From CAVZLD01 sp964522605 (GTDB lineage Bacteria > Planctomycetota > Planctomycetia > Pirellulales > Pirellulaceae), in assembly GCA_964522605.1 (NCBI GenBank), contig CAZFWV010000184.1:1-13377 (forward strand): a stretch of DNA of 13,377 nt, written 5' to 3'. A program made the translations under genes and the position numbers. Each line of letters starts with the position of its first letter. Positions within the stretch are counted from its first letter, which is position 1. Positions 1-6,755 of the stretch are shown piece by piece. The notes beneath the pieces are model-generated. The model was not told the origin of the DNA and did not search any database. It saw only the letters and a list, made by a program, of their open reading frames with translations.

Positions 1-51
1 GCGCTCTGCCACCAGCCACCCCCACGGCGAGAGTAGGTTTTGAAATGCGTT

Positions 52-759
52 CTAGTTCAGGGGAACGAGCTTTACGTTGCGGAAATGGATTTCTCCGCCT
101 TCGGACTGCAATCCGATTTTGCCGGCAACCTGATCACAGCCCGTAGCTTCGTTCACTTTTTGCCCGTTGATCGTTAGAACGAGCTGATCGCCCTGCAGGA
201 CAATCTCGTAGGTGTTCCATTCCCCTACCGGCTTCTCCGCATTCTTGATCGCTCCAACACCCTTGAAGTCACCGAGCGCCTCATGATTTTTCATCTCACG
301 AAAACGTTCCTGGGCGCCAGCAACTCCGAATCCAAAGAAGGCCCAGATGTCACCGGCACTGCCCTGCGCCAATTGAGCTTCCACACATTTCGGCATGAAT
401 CCAACGGGCTCACCAGTGGCCCGCAACAGCACACCACTGTTACCTTTTTCCGTACCGGGTGCCCAACGCCACTCGAGCGTCAGCTTAAAGTTTTTGAAGT
501 CATTGCGCGTGTGAAGGTAGCCAAGCGGTTCTCCCTTGCAGACAAGCACTCCGTCCTTCACCGACCAGACATCCTCCAACTTGACATTGGGATCCACCAG
601 ATGGAAATCCCAGGCGGCTAAGGATGAACCGTCGAATAGTACAACTTCCTTTGCCTGTGCAGACTGTTCCTGGCCAAGTGATGGGTTACTCGCAAAGATC
701 AACGCGATCAACAAACCGGAAACCAAAACCGCAACGTGTGCCATGCTTGTGAGACGCAT
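52..759 (-). CDS. Exported DUF1080 / 3-keto-disaccharide hydrolase-domain protein
   Basis: A 235-residue protein. The N-terminus (residues 1-29) is a Sec signal peptide: a short basic start, a hydrophobic core VAVLVSGLLIALIFA, then a likely cut near SLG/QEQ. The rest is a single DUF1080 (PF06439) jelly-roll domain. Its recognisable pieces are VLFDGSSLAAWD (about 40-51), a W-S-V-KDGVLVCKG strand, NSGVLLR (about 107-113), EWNTYEI, LTINGQKVNEA, and a closing IGLQSEGGEIHFRNVKL (about 217-231). The family is a concanavalin-like fold; some members hydrolyse 3-keto-glycosides, and many planctomycete paralogues have no tested substrate. The start is supported by AGGAG nine bases upstream; a second Met at residue 6 is possible. 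It is divergent from the GH38 gene. The exact sugar substrate cannot be read from the sequence. Confidence 0.9.
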   Translation of the reverse strand: MRLTSMAHVAVLVSGLLIALIFASNPSLGQEQSAQAKEVVLFDGSSLAAWDFHLVDPNVKLEDVWSVKDGVLVCKGEPLGYLHTRNDFKNFKLTLEWRWAPGTEKGNSGVLLRATGEPVGFMPKCVEAQLAQGSAGDIWAFFGFGVAGAQERFREMKNHEALGDFKGVGAIKNAEKPVGEWNTYEIVLQGDQLVLTINGQKVNEATGCDQVAGKIGLQSEGGEIHFRNVKLVPLN

Positions 760-1135
760 ACTCTGTTACTCCTGTCGATGGCTACGCCATGCTGACCCCA
801 GGACGACCGACGAAAGTCCAGCGACTTCCGGGTAAATCTCCCGTCCCAAGGAACGCGAACGGCGCAACCGCGAATAAAACGGGAATACGAACCGAAGGAA
901 AACTCCCGGCCGTGTAGGCTACACCTGCGCACAGCGGATCGCAACCCGGCCGTCGAGCTTGATTAATCTGGTTGACGCTGTACTGCGAAACGTTCAAGCT
1001 AGAGGCGGCTTCATCACCGTTGTTCGGGAGGGCGAAGACCGTGCCGAACCGAAAGTGCGATGAATCCTGGCTCGGATGAAGTCGCAACACACGATTAGAA
1101 CGTGTTTGGAAATACGAAAAACCCGGCTTCCGAGT

Positions 1136-1198
1136 GTGCCACTGGCTGTGCCAGTGCCGTTGCTTCATCGAGAAAAACACTGGCATAGCCAGTGCCAC
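1136..1198. repeat. 63-bp double-palindrome repeat, copy 1
   Basis: Two 21-nt arms (1136-1156 and 1178-1198) are separated by a 21-nt spacer. Each arm is itself a hairpin of the form CACTGGC-3 nt-GCCAGTG, and the two arms are near-perfect reverse complements of each other. The same unit occurs at 6538-6600 and 9873-9936. The spacer sequence here differs from the other two copies, but the spacer length is identical. It resembles REP/BIME-type extragenic palindromes; that assignment is inference. Confidence 0.85.
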
Positions 1199-1230
1199 CC
1201 CATTTTGCAAACAGCTTCTTCGTGGCGATC

Positions 1231-1355
1231 CGTTTACCCGCAGCCGCCAGGCGAGGTTCGTTGAACCGCAGTCTCAAGCCGCAACGTTTCCGGAGGTCAC
1301 CGCCCGCGACAACCGGATCCAGAAGTGGACCTCGCCTCGCGGCTGCGGGTAAACG
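1231..1355. repeat. 125-bp element bounded by 26-bp inverted repeats
   Basis: The left arm 1231-1256 begins CGTTTACCCGCAGCCGC. The right arm 1330-1355 is its reverse complement, with 25 of 26 positions matching. Between the arms are 73 bases with no ORF of note. The right arm ends 46 bases before the GH38 start codon, so the element lies within or next to that gene's promoter/5' UTR. It could be a small non-autonomous mobile element, a long cruciform, or a transcript hairpin. No second copy is present in this window. Confidence 0.75.
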
Positions 1356-1389
1356 AATCGATCCCACCCACGTTTTGACCCGCCTGTCC

Positions 1390-1394
1390 AGGAG
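1390..1394 (+). promoter_or_regulatory. Ribosome binding site deciding the GH38 start
   Basis: AGGAG lies seven bases before ATG 1402. The reading frame is open further upstream to 1192, but that extension crosses the 125-bp repeat element. The codons after 1402 encode a signal peptide, so 1402 is the start chosen. Confidence 0.75.
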
Positions 1395-1401
1395 TTCAGC
1401 G

Positions 1402-4400
1402 ATGGCTCATCTTTTCACGACCACGAAACATCCTTGGTTCTTTGACGCTCATTGGCAGGTTCGGAAATGCCTCTTGCTTATCCTGGTATTTCTTTCGAGT
1501 CCGTTGGCCAACGCGAATCACGCCGCAGAGACTCAGACGCTATGGAGCATCGGAGGCTCAGACAACACGAACGGTGAATTTGCTCTGGCACCAAATCGAT
1601 ACGCTGAGTTTCGGCACGACGGATTCTATGCGGTTGGTCAATCCGATTCACAACGAGACTGGCCGTACGTGCATCCGGGACCGCAAGATGGATGGGCCGG
1701 CGGACGAAAACACACGTTCCGGGTGTTGTTTGGTCTTGAGGCTGCACCGAACGAAGGTGCGTGTCAACTTCATCTTGATCTGCTGGATACTCAGCACCAG
1801 ATTCCACCGCGACTGCAGATTCGTGTCAACGGGCAGCAGTTCGCACAACAGCTGCCGCCCGGAGCCGGCGATGCATCGGTCTTTGGCGATCCGTCGAAGG
1901 GGCGGGAGTATGTTACGAGTGTCTCGTTCCCTGCAAATCTTCTGCGGCCTGGCATGAATGAGATCTCGCTGACGACCCAGACGGGCAGCTGGCTGCTGTA
2001 CGACAGCCTGTCTCTCGAGACGCCACCGGGCCTGGCGCTAACTCAGGTGACGGGAACGATCATTGGTTCGATTGAATCGCCGCCCGTGCTGACCAAGATG
2101 GAGGATCGACTGCAGCAGATCCTTCGTATCCCAATCACCCATCTCGGAGAACCCCAAACGGCGAAGGTTCATGTGGAGAACCTGGAGCCAACAACGCTAA
2201 CACTCGACACGACAACCCAGGAAGTAGAAGTGGCGATTCCTGCCGTGGATCGCGACACAGAAGTCGCCGTTCGTGTTGAGGTTGGCGGTAAGACGCTCGC
2301 AACGGAACAGATCGAAATTCATCCCGTGCGGAAATGGGTCGTCTATCTGCTGCCTCATTCCCACGTCGATATTGGCTACACGCACGTCCAGACCGATGTG
2401 GAACAGGCGCAGTGGAGGTATCTGGAGACAGCGATCGACACGGCGCGTGCAACTGCGGACTATCCCGAAGGCTCTCGGTTCAAATGGAACGTCGAAGTGC
2501 TTTGGGCCGTGGACAGCTACCTACGTCAGGCGACACCAGAGAAGCGTCAGGCATTCATCGAAGCCGTTCAACAAGGGCAAATTGGTTTGCAGGCACTGTA
2601 CGGAAACGAATTAACCGGCCTCTGTAGTTCGGAAGAACTCCTGCGTCTGCTCCGCTGCTCCCAGCAGATCGCGAAGTTGTGCAATCATCCGGCTCAGACG
2701 GCAATGATTACCGATGTTCCCGGATACACTTGGGGAATCGTTCCGGCACTTGTGCACAGCGGTGTCAAGTATTTCAGTATCGGACCAAACGGAGGCGATC
2801 GAATCGGTCATACAAGTTCCGCTTGGGGCGATAAACCATTCTGGTGGATCGGGCCAAACGGTCAGGACAAGGTCCTCGTGTGGATGACCGGAACCGGGTA
2901 CTACCAGGTCTTCCAGTCGCCGGAGCGGCTGCTGGGTTACCTGAAGGGGCTTGACGACCGAGACTATCCGTACGACTACGTGCAGGTTCGCCACTGTCTC
3001 GGCGATAACGCCGCCCCCGATGTCAATTTCCCGCAGCGCGTGCGTGAGTGGAACGAGAGATACGCCTATCCCAAGCTCGTGATTGCCACGACGGATGAGA
3101 TGTTTCAGGATTTCGAGCGGCGATATGGAGACGTTCTACCTTTGGCGTCCGGTGATTTCACTCCGTACTGGGAAGATGGTGCCGGTTCGAGTGCCCGCGA
3201 GACGGCGCTGAATCGTGCATCCGCCGAGCGACTGATCCAAGCCGAAGCCCTGTTTGCGCTGCTCGCTCCAGAACAGTATCCCGCCGAGCGTTTTTCTCAG
3301 GCTTGGCGGAACGTCCTGTTGTATGACGAACATACGTGGGGAGCCCACAACAGTGTCCGCGAACCGGACCATCCGTTCGTCCATAGCCAATGGGCAATCA
3401 AGCAGGCCTTTGCGCTCGACGCCGATCAGCAGTCCCAGGCGCTGCTAAACGCTGCCCTCGCCACTCGGGGTGAACCTGTCGAAAGCCCGGAAGGCGCCAA
3501 CGCCATCGACGTCTTCAACACGGCAGCTTATGCGTATCCTTGGAGCCTGGTCGTCGTCCCACCCGAATTGTCCACAGCGGGAGATGCCGTTGTCCGGTCA
3601 CCCAACAGCAACGCGGAATTCATATCGCAGCGGCTGACGACGGGCGAGCTGATCTTTCGCCCCTGCGCGAGCCCGTATGCGCGGCAACGTTTCTACATTC
3701 GGAAAGGTGATTCGCGTGTGCCGGCCAATGGTGGAGCCCGTGTGGAAGGAACGACCCTGACGGCGCCCCGCTCGGGCGTGGCGGCAGCCATCTCGGTGCG
3801 AGTCGACCAGAAAACGGGCGCAATTATCAGCCTCGTGTATGACGACGATGAGTTCGTCGATGCGAATGCGCCGTCGGCCGCCAATGAGTTTTTCTATTTG
3901 CCGGGAACGGACCTCAGCGGCCTGCAACGGTCTGGACCCGTGACCATCTCGGTCAAGGAACGCGGACCGCTTGTGGCATCGCTGCTGGTCGAATCAGAAG
4001 CCCCGGGCTGCCGAAAGTTGACGAGCGAAATTCGCGTTCATGCACTCCGGAATTACGTCGAAATCGTCAACACGATCGACAAACTGCCCATTCGCGAAAA
4101 AGAAGGGGTTCATTTTGGTTTTGGATTCCACGTTCCCGACGGAACGGTGCGCATGGAAGTTCCGTGGGCCGTCGTGCGTCCCGAGACAGATCAGATTCCC
4201 GGTGCCTGCAAGAACTGGTTCACGGTGCAACGCTGGGTGGACATTTCAAATGAAGAGCGAGGAATTACCTGGATCACACCCGATGCTCCTTTGGTCGAGG
4301 TCGGGGGAATCACCGCAAACTTGATCGGTTCGCTGTCGAACCCATCGGTGTGGCTCGACCATCTGGAACCATCACAGACAATCTACTCCTGGGCCATGAA

Positions 4401-4818
4401 TAATCACTGGCATACGAATTATCGCGCCGAGCAAGAAGGCCCGACTACGTTTCGGTACATCTTGTGGCCCCATGGAACGTTTGACCAGGGTCGCGTGTTT
4501 CGCACGGCGATCGAATCCACGCAACCGCTGGTGGTCACTGCCGCTCGCGGCGAACTCCTGAAGTCCGTACCCTTTACGCTGTCGAATTCGAACGTCTTGG
4601 TGTCTGCCTTGAAACCGAGCGAAGACGGACATGCCCGCATCATTCGGCTTTTCGGCAGCTCCGGCCAGAAGACCACGACGCGATTGAAATGGAACGAGCC
4701 AAAACCCAGCTCGATCTGGCTGAGCGACAACAGCGAGCAGCCGCTGGCCCCATTACCCGAGTCAATCGAGATTCCCGCCTACGGCATCATAACCATCCGT
4801 GCCGAAAACACTCGGTAG
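1402..4818 (+). CDS. Exported GH38-family glycosidase (alpha-mannosidase-like) with N-terminal accessory domain
   Basis: A protein of 1138 residues. Residues 1-38 are a signal peptide with hydrophobic core LLLILVFLSSPLA, so it is exported. Residues about 47-215 (LWSIGGSDNTNGEFALAP... DWPYVHPGPQDGWAG... through GSWLLYDSLSLETPPG) look like a beta-sandwich accessory module of the kind attached to polysaccharide-degrading enzymes. From about residue 314 comes the GH38 catalytic barrel: LLPHSHVDIGYTH gives His319, His321 and Asp323 (the H-x-D metal ligands); MITDVPGYTWG gives Asp438, the probable nucleophile; YDEHTWGAHNS gives His644, the last metal ligand. A helical segment and a long C-terminal beta-rich region (about 690-1138) follow, as in GH38. 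GH38 enzymes cleave alpha-mannosides by a retaining, Zn-dependent mechanism; 'DIGYTH' in place of the classical 'DPGW' places this one in a divergent subgroup, so the substrate is uncertain. It is a single-gene unit. Confidence 0.88.
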   Translation: MAHLFTTTKHPWFFDAHWQVRKCLLLILVFLSSPLANANHAAETQTLWSIGGSDNTNGEFALAPNRYAEFRHDGFYAVGQSDSQRDWPYVHPGPQDGWAGGRKHTFRVLFGLEAAPNEGACQLHLDLLDTQHQIPPRLQIRVNGQQFAQQLPPGAGDASVFGDPSKGREYVTSVSFPANLLRPGMNEISLTTQTGSWLLYDSLSLETPPGLALTQVTGTIIGSIESPPVLTKMEDRLQQILRIPITHLGEPQTAKVHVENLEPTTLTLDTTTQEVEVAIPAVDRDTEVAVRVEVGGKTLATEQIEIHPVRKWVVYLLPHSHVDIGYTHVQTDVEQAQWRYLETAIDTARATADYPEGSRFKWNVEVLWAVDSYLRQATPEKRQAFIEAVQQGQIGLQALYGNELTGLCSSEELLRLLRCSQQIAKLCNHPAQTAMITDVPGYTWGIVPALVHSGVKYFSIGPNGGDRIGHTSSAWGDKPFWWIGPNGQDKVLVWMTGTGYYQVFQSPERLLGYLKGLDDRDYPYDYVQVRHCLGDNAAPDVNFPQRVREWNERYAYPKLVIATTDEMFQDFERRYGDVLPLASGDFTPYWEDGAGSSARETALNRASAERLIQAEALFALLAPEQYPAERFSQAWRNVLLYDEHTWGAHNSVREPDHPFVHSQWAIKQAFALDADQQSQALLNAALATRGEPVESPEGANAIDVFNTAAYAYPWSLVVVPPELSTAGDAVVRSPNSNAEFISQRLTTGELIFRPCASPYARQRFYIRKGDSRVPANGGARVEGTTLTAPRSGVAAAISVRVDQKTGAIISLVYDDDEFVDANAPSAANEFFYLPGTDLSGLQRSGPVTISVKERGPLVASLLVESEAPGCRKLTSEIRVHALRNYVEIVNTIDKLPIREKEGVHFGFGFHVPDGTVRMEVPWAVVRPETDQIPGACKNWFTVQRWVDISNEERGITWITPDAPLVEVGGITANLIGSLSNPSVWLDHLEPSQTIYSWAMNNHWHTNYRAEQEGPTTFRYILWPHGTFDQGRVFRTAIESTQPLVVTAARGELLKSVPFTLSNSNVLVSALKPSEDGHARIIRLFGSSGQKTTTRLKWNEPKPSSIWLSDNSEQPLAPLPESIEIPAYGIITIRAENTR

Positions 4819-4850
4819 CGATCCGGACGTGGTTCCTCTTCGCTCGGAAC

Positions 4851-4866
4851 CTTCGGATGGCCGAAG
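4851..4866 (+). terminator. Possible hairpin terminator after GH38
   Basis: A perfect 6-bp stem CTTCGG/CCGAAG with a 4-base loop starts 32 bases after the GH38 stop codon. There is no run of T after it, so it is at best a weak or factor-assisted terminator. Confidence 0.3.
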
Positions 4867-5192
4867 CGTCGTGCGGGACACCGTGAAGCCTTGAAAACGG
4901 CTGTCTACATCGTGGCTTTCGCTTCCCGGGCGGGCCATCGTCGAAATTGGGAGGCAAAATCTTCGCCGCAGTGTGTGAAATCCGGTTCCAGACTGCGGTT
5001 CTATGCTGACGCGAGAGCGGCAGAATCGGACGAATACGGGTCGAAAATGTACGCTCGAGTCACAGTCCGCGGCGGCGGGCACTTCCAGAAACTCGCCCGC
5101 AGAGTCTCGAGTCGCAAACTCGATTGTCACCAGTTTGAGCCCCTCGATTACACCTTTGTCCATTGGGCAACAATCATGATTTCGAAAGCTGT

Positions 5193-5197
5193 GGAGA
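5193..5197 (+). promoter_or_regulatory. folE: Ribosome binding site favouring folE start at 5203
   Basis: GGAGA lies five bases before ATG 5203. The alternative ATG at 5176 has only GGGCAA in front of it. Starting at 5203 gives a FolE of 212 residues, within the usual range. Confidence 0.5.
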
Positions 5198-5202
5198 AGA
5201 AT

Positions 5203-5841
5203 ATGTCCGCGGGATTGGAAACGGCCTCCTCGACCTGCAGGTCGCTGGATCGACCAAGATTGGATTCAAAGGAGGAAAACGTCGGGGTCGACCTCCAGGC
5301 AATTCAGCAGGCGGTGCGACAGATCTTGATCGCCGTCGGTGAAGACCCGGATCGTCCGGGTTTGCTGGATACGCCAAAACGAGTCGCACGGATGTACCGT
5401 GAGATGTTCGCCGGGCTTCAGTCAGATCCAGCGCGTCACCTTCGCGTAACGTTTCCCGAGACGTATGACGAAATCGTCCTAGTCCGCGACATCTCATTCC
5501 ACAGCATGTGCGAGCATCATCTGCTTCCATTCAGCGGCGTTGCCCATGTCGCGTACATCCCGAACGGTCGAGTCACGGGACTCAGCAAACTCGCTCGCGT
5601 GGTCGACGAAGTTGCACGGCGCCCCCAAGTTCAAGAACGAATGACGGAAACGATTGCGGACTTGCTCGAGACCGAACTTCAAACAGCGGGAGCCGCCGTC
5701 GTGATTGAGGCGGAACATTCCTGCATGTCGATGCGTGGAATCCGCAAGCCGGGCAGCCTGACCGTGACGAGTGCCCTGCGTGGAATCTTTAAGACCAACC
5801 AGTCCAGTCGCGCGGAAGTAATGTCGCTGATCCACAAATGA
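5203..5841 (+). CDS. folE: GTP cyclohydrolase I
   Basis: FolE converts GTP to 7,8-dihydroneopterin triphosphate plus formate in the cytoplasm, the entry step for folate, pterins and 7-deazaguanines. With the start at 5203 it has 212 residues. The family signatures are clear: EDPDRPGLLDTPKRVARMY, then SMCEHHLLPFSGVAHVAYIP with Zn ligands Cys103 and His106, then GLSKLARVVD, and EAEHSCMSMRGIRKPGS with catalytic His172 and third Zn ligand Cys174, closing with VTSALRGIF. The first 30 or so residues are poorly conserved. An alternative start at 5176 would add nine residues. Its stop codon overlaps the queD start (ATGA), so the two are almost certainly co-transcribed and translationally coupled. This points to dihydroneopterin triphosphate feeding QueD, although folate supply is also possible. 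Confidence 0.95.
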   Translation: MSAGLETASSTCRSLDRPRLDSKEENVGVDLQAIQQAVRQILIAVGEDPDRPGLLDTPKRVARMYREMFAGLQSDPARHLRVTFPETYDEIVLVRDISFHSMCEHHLLPFSGVAHVAYIPNGRVTGLSKLARVVDEVARRPQVQERMTETIADLLETELQTAGAAVVIEAEHSCMSMRGIRKPGSLTVTSALRGIFKTNQSSRAEVMSLIHK

Positions 5842-6311
5842 TTATTCAAAAACAGTACAAATTCTACGCCGCACATCGCAATGAAGAATTGCAGGATAAA
5901 TGCCGCAATCTTCACGGCCATCGGTACGGCTTGACCTGTTTTTTCGAGGTGGAGCGACAAGGTTCCATTTCGACACTGTTTGCCGATTTCGACCACGTGA
6001 TTGAACCGTTCCTGAAAGAACAGTACGATCACGCGATGTTGATTAACATCCATGATCCGCTCTACGACACCCTGATGGAGCACGCACGTCGAACGGGCGA
6101 ATCGTTTCGGCTGAAGACATTTGACATGCCCACGAGCGTCGAAAACCTGGCTCACCGTCTGTTCAGCGAGATCACCGACTTCGGATTCCGGCTCGAGAAG
6201 ATCGAAGTTCGCGAGACCGATACCTCCGTTTTGACGTACACGCGGGAAGATTGGATCGCGGACAATCGCCGTTTCACCCGCTCCGCTCCGTCTCTCGCAT
6301 CGGGACCGTAG
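5838..6311 (+). CDS. queD: 6-carboxy-5,6,7,8-tetrahydropterin synthase (QueD / PTPS family)
   Basis: A 157-residue member of the 6-pyruvoyltetrahydropterin synthase fold, longer than the roughly 120-residue E. coli QueD because of an insertion around 72-98 and a C-terminal tail. The Zn ligands are His13 (YAAHRNEE), His26 and His28 (CRNLHGH). The catalytic Cys22 sits in a CxxxHGH motif, which fits QueD rather than the ExxxHGH PTPS-III type. Asp64-His65 (YDHAMLIN) and Glu126 (VRETDTSVLTY) complete the active site, and PTSVENLA replaces the usual PTxENLA. QueD converts dihydroneopterin triphosphate to 6-carboxytetrahydropterin in preQ0/queuosine synthesis. The ATGA overlap with folE and the lack of a close Shine-Dalgarno sequence suggest reinitiation-type coupling. 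queE and queC are not in the window. A pterin-making PTPS role is the main alternative. Confidence 0.88.
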   Translation: MIIQKQYKFYAAHRNEELQDKCRNLHGHRYGLTCFFEVERQGSISTLFADFDHVIEPFLKEQYDHAMLINIHDPLYDTLMEHARRTGESFRLKTFDMPTSVENLAHRLFSEITDFGFRLEKIEVRETDTSVLTYTREDWIADNRRFTRSAPSLASGP

Positions 6312-6375
6312 GACGATACAACCACAATCGACCTCACCGTCACTGCACATCGAACAAGCTTCTGTAGCAACCCAA

Positions 6376-6721
6376 CTCTGCGGCCCTCTGCGCCTCTGAG
6401 TCCTCTGCACTGCTAACGGTGAGTTTCTTGTCGGGGCAAGCGAATTCTATTGCGCCGCAGGGTTGGGTTTTGCTTCGACTTGGCTTTATTGTTGGCATTT
6501 TGATGTAAGGCACATCCTTCCGCAGCAACCGCACTGTGTGCCACTGGCTATGCCAGTGCTTTTCCTCGACTCAAGAGGACACTGGCAAAGCCAGTGGCAC
6601 ACTCATTGCGCCGAACGCGGCAGCACGCCGTTTGGTTGCGGCCGAAGGTTGCGATGCGTTTCGTCTTTTTCATGCAGAAATGTGGAACGCAGAGGCCGCG
6701 GAGGCGCAGAGGGCCGCAGAG
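6376..6721. mobile_element. 346-bp MITE-like element with perfect 21-bp terminal inverted repeats (copy A)
   Basis: The left end 6376-6396 (CTCTGCGGCCCTCTGCGCC plus TC) and the right end 6701-6721 are exact reverse complements over 21 bases. The element encodes no protein. Its interior carries the 63-bp double palindrome (6538-6600). A second, shorter copy lies at 9728-10050 and shares the order of blocks: CTCTGCGGCCCTC..GCACTGCTAACGG, a TTTC-TGTCGG-ACAAGCGAAT-like stretch, the double palindrome, then CATTGCGCCGA and GGTTGCGGCCGAAGG. I see no obvious target-site duplication. It sits between the convergent queD and sulfatase genes, ending 35 bases from the sulfatase stop. Transposition is inferred, not shown. 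Confidence 0.7.
6538..6600. repeat. 63-bp double-palindrome repeat, copy 2
   Basis: The arms 6538-6558 and 6580-6600 are reverse complements with one mismatch in 21. Each is a CACTGGC-3 nt-GCCAGTG hairpin. The 21-nt spacer itself contains TCCTC-gactcaa-GAGGA, giving a three-hairpin or long-cruciform structure. Confidence 0.88.
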
Positions 6722-6755
6722 AGGGAGTTTGTTCGGGGATGCGGTCGGTGTTGCT

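Larger units (their letters stand above)
760..1401. other. Gene-free divergent intergenic region rich in palindromes
   Basis: These 642 bases separate the divergent DUF1080 and GH38 genes. I see no convincing gene; open frames here have no family resemblance and run through repeats. From left to right it holds: a small hairpin AAGTC-cagc-GACTT (814-827); a 13-base palindrome GTGTAG-G-CTACAC (912-924); a repeat fragment at 1017-1035 with a near copy at 13194-13212; the 63-bp double palindrome (1136-1198); and a 125-bp inverted-repeat element (1231-1355). Promoters for both genes must lie here, but I cannot pick convincing -35/-10 boxes. Confidence 0.7.
4819..5202. other. Intergenic region upstream of folE
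   Basis: These 384 bases follow the GH38 stop. The folE frame stays open back to a TTG at 4891, but the upstream codons (rich in R, S, G and C) have no resemblance to FolE and the core starts much later. Two hairpins are visible: CTTCGG-atgg-CCGAAG at 4851-4866, and GCGGGC (5075-5080) pairing with GCCCGC (5095-5100), flanked by CTCGAG at 5054-5059 and 5106-5111. No known riboswitch class, such as preQ1, is recognisable. Confidence 0.6.

Noticed and set aside
1192..1401. Upstream extension of the GH38 reading frame (70 extra codons)
   Set aside because: It translates the inverted-repeat element (RLPAAARRG and RLAAAGKRI are its two arms), while ATG 1402 has AGGAG at good spacing and is followed by a signal peptide.
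4891..5202. Long N-terminal extension of FolE from a TTG codon
   Set aside because: The extra 104 residues show no FolE similarity and would make the protein far longer than the family; ATG 5203 has a better ribosome site.
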